Shown piece after piece: positions 62,881-64,000 of a DNA stretch of 64,000 nucleotides (position 1 is the stretch's first letter; each line of letters starts with the position of its first letter). Source of the stretch: Saccoglossus kowalevskii (Eukaryota; Hemichordata; Enteropneusta; Harrimaniidae). The DNA lies in NCBI RefSeq assembly GCF_000003605.2, contig NW_003155760.1, forward strand, positions 42,061 through 106,060. Direction: 5' to 3'. The position numbers were made by a program, and so were the translations under genes. Below the pieces are notes generated by a model. It did not search any database. It was given only the letters and a program-made list of their open reading frames with translations, and had not been told where the DNA came from.

Positions 62881-62932
62881 TTAATATTATATAATATAAC
62901 ATTATATAATATATTATATTATATAATATTAA
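62881..62932. repeat. AT-only inverted repeat, 18-bp perfect arms
   Basis: Arms 62881-62898 and 62915-62932 (TTAATATTATATAATATA and its complement) are perfectly complementary with a 16-base spacer that is itself AT-only. Made only of A and T apart from one C at 62900; likely to form a hairpin or cruciform. Confidence 0.9.
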
Positions 62933-64000
62933 AAAAAAGATTATAGAAAATATCAAAAAAAAGTTCAAACCATTATGCCAAAATTTAGTTAAGGTAGGAA
63001 AACCTCATGGTGTTCAAAGGGTATAAAGTTCACACACTAGGGAGGACATTATATGTATGCCAATTGATGTGTGTGACTTGCAATATATATTTCTCGTAAT
63101 ATATATACAATATACAGAAATATTAAAACTAATTATAATATGCACGTTCTGCTATATTGCCTCCAATTAAAATGATACTGGCCTATGCCACGTCAATGAG
63201 CCATTTATGTTCCATATCAGTTGTCACTTTTATTTTTAGTATCTATGTTCTACAGCGGAAGTATCGATTAAAATAATAACGGTCTATCAGTCTCGTGTTT
63301 TTTTTCATTTAATCATTCCTTTTACATGATATGGTCTTGTGGGTGTATTGCGATTACATTGCATGTGCCGTGTTGGACGACTAATGATTTACTATTTAGA
63401 AAGTGTCAGGTTTCCTAGTTAATACGCACCATTAGTTCGAATGACTATCGGTTTGTGGTGTCTTTTCAGGTAGCGTTGTAGTTTCACCACTGTCAAACTT
63501 CAGCTGAATCTTTTTTGCAATCATTTTGAAAATCCGGCACAAGACGCTAATTACAGGTTCTTTTGTTTAATGATCAGTATTTTGCGAATAATCTTACAAA
63601 TAATTATTACTGAACTTGATAGCTCTATACTATTCCGTATATTAGATTTAATGACCATATAAAATTCAGACAGTGTCGTTAAAGGAATCCTTAAAATGTT
63701 ACGCTTAACTCATATTCATATTGTTTAGGCTAATCATTCTGTTCCAAGTAAGATTGGAATGATTGTTTGAACGGCGTGAATATGGTCAAATCTAAAAATA
63801 ATGTATATGTAAAAGTCGATTATTTAATCGGTTATTTGACCCTGTCAGACACAATAATTGCCGGTGGGGAGTTTATTTTAATTATCCCGAATTTTCGAAA
63901 ATTGTATATACGCACAGAGGCACGCTTAAGACAAAAGACATTGATATTATTGTTAGCGCGTCGACGTCGATGAGAGTTACACATAATATTTACACAAACA
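62933..64000. other. no firm gene
   Basis: AT-rich up to about 63450, then an acceptor-like site (ggtgtcttttcag, about 63470) and a plus-strand frame 63767-63973 (68 codons, ending in an Arg run) without recognised homology. Confidence 0.4.

Overview
This looks like an AT-rich piece of an animal nuclear genome, probably a marine invertebrate. The evidence is a class A neuropeptide receptor with spliced ends, a CR1/Jockey-type LINE, terminal-inverted-repeat DNA elements, long microsatellites, very sparse coding and one 927-base assembly gap (57960-58886). The phylum cannot be fixed from the sequence. Nothing points to bacteria or viruses, and no CRISPR array, operon or convincing tRNA/rRNA gene was seen.

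Layout. The left edge (1-830, minus) is a 5'-truncated LINE lying downstream of what looks like the first coding exon of dynactin subunit 3 (DCTN3; 1234-1341, minus). The rest of that gene would run off the left edge. A near-perfect 42-bp palindrome (1084-1125) sits between them. A repeat family with TTAA targets and ends like Kolobok/T2 elements is present as a complete 271-bp MITE (26865-27135) and as partial copies near 1818 and 3487. The window's one unmistakable gene is a somatostatin/allatostatin-C/opioid-like receptor on the minus strand (34688-36032). It has a 5' acceptor just before the ATG and a likely 22-residue C-terminal exon behind a short, probably GC-AG intron. A second TIR element with a 7-bp target duplication spans 57333-58978 and contains the gap.

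Between these are isolated splice-flanked open segments that may be exons of genes I cannot name: 4483-4688 (+), 14455-14744 (+), 15303-15493 (-, CUB-like), 22282-22455 (+), 39455-39595 (-) and 46806-48266 (-, Cys-rich). All were found by eye and most are low confidence, because short open frames with splice-like ends also arise by chance in AT-rich DNA. The rest reads as intergenic or intronic DNA.

No multi-gene system is visible. The strongest items are the receptor with its hidden PDZ-type C-terminus, the DCTN3-like exon, the two TIR elements and the Cys-rich putative gene near 48 kb.
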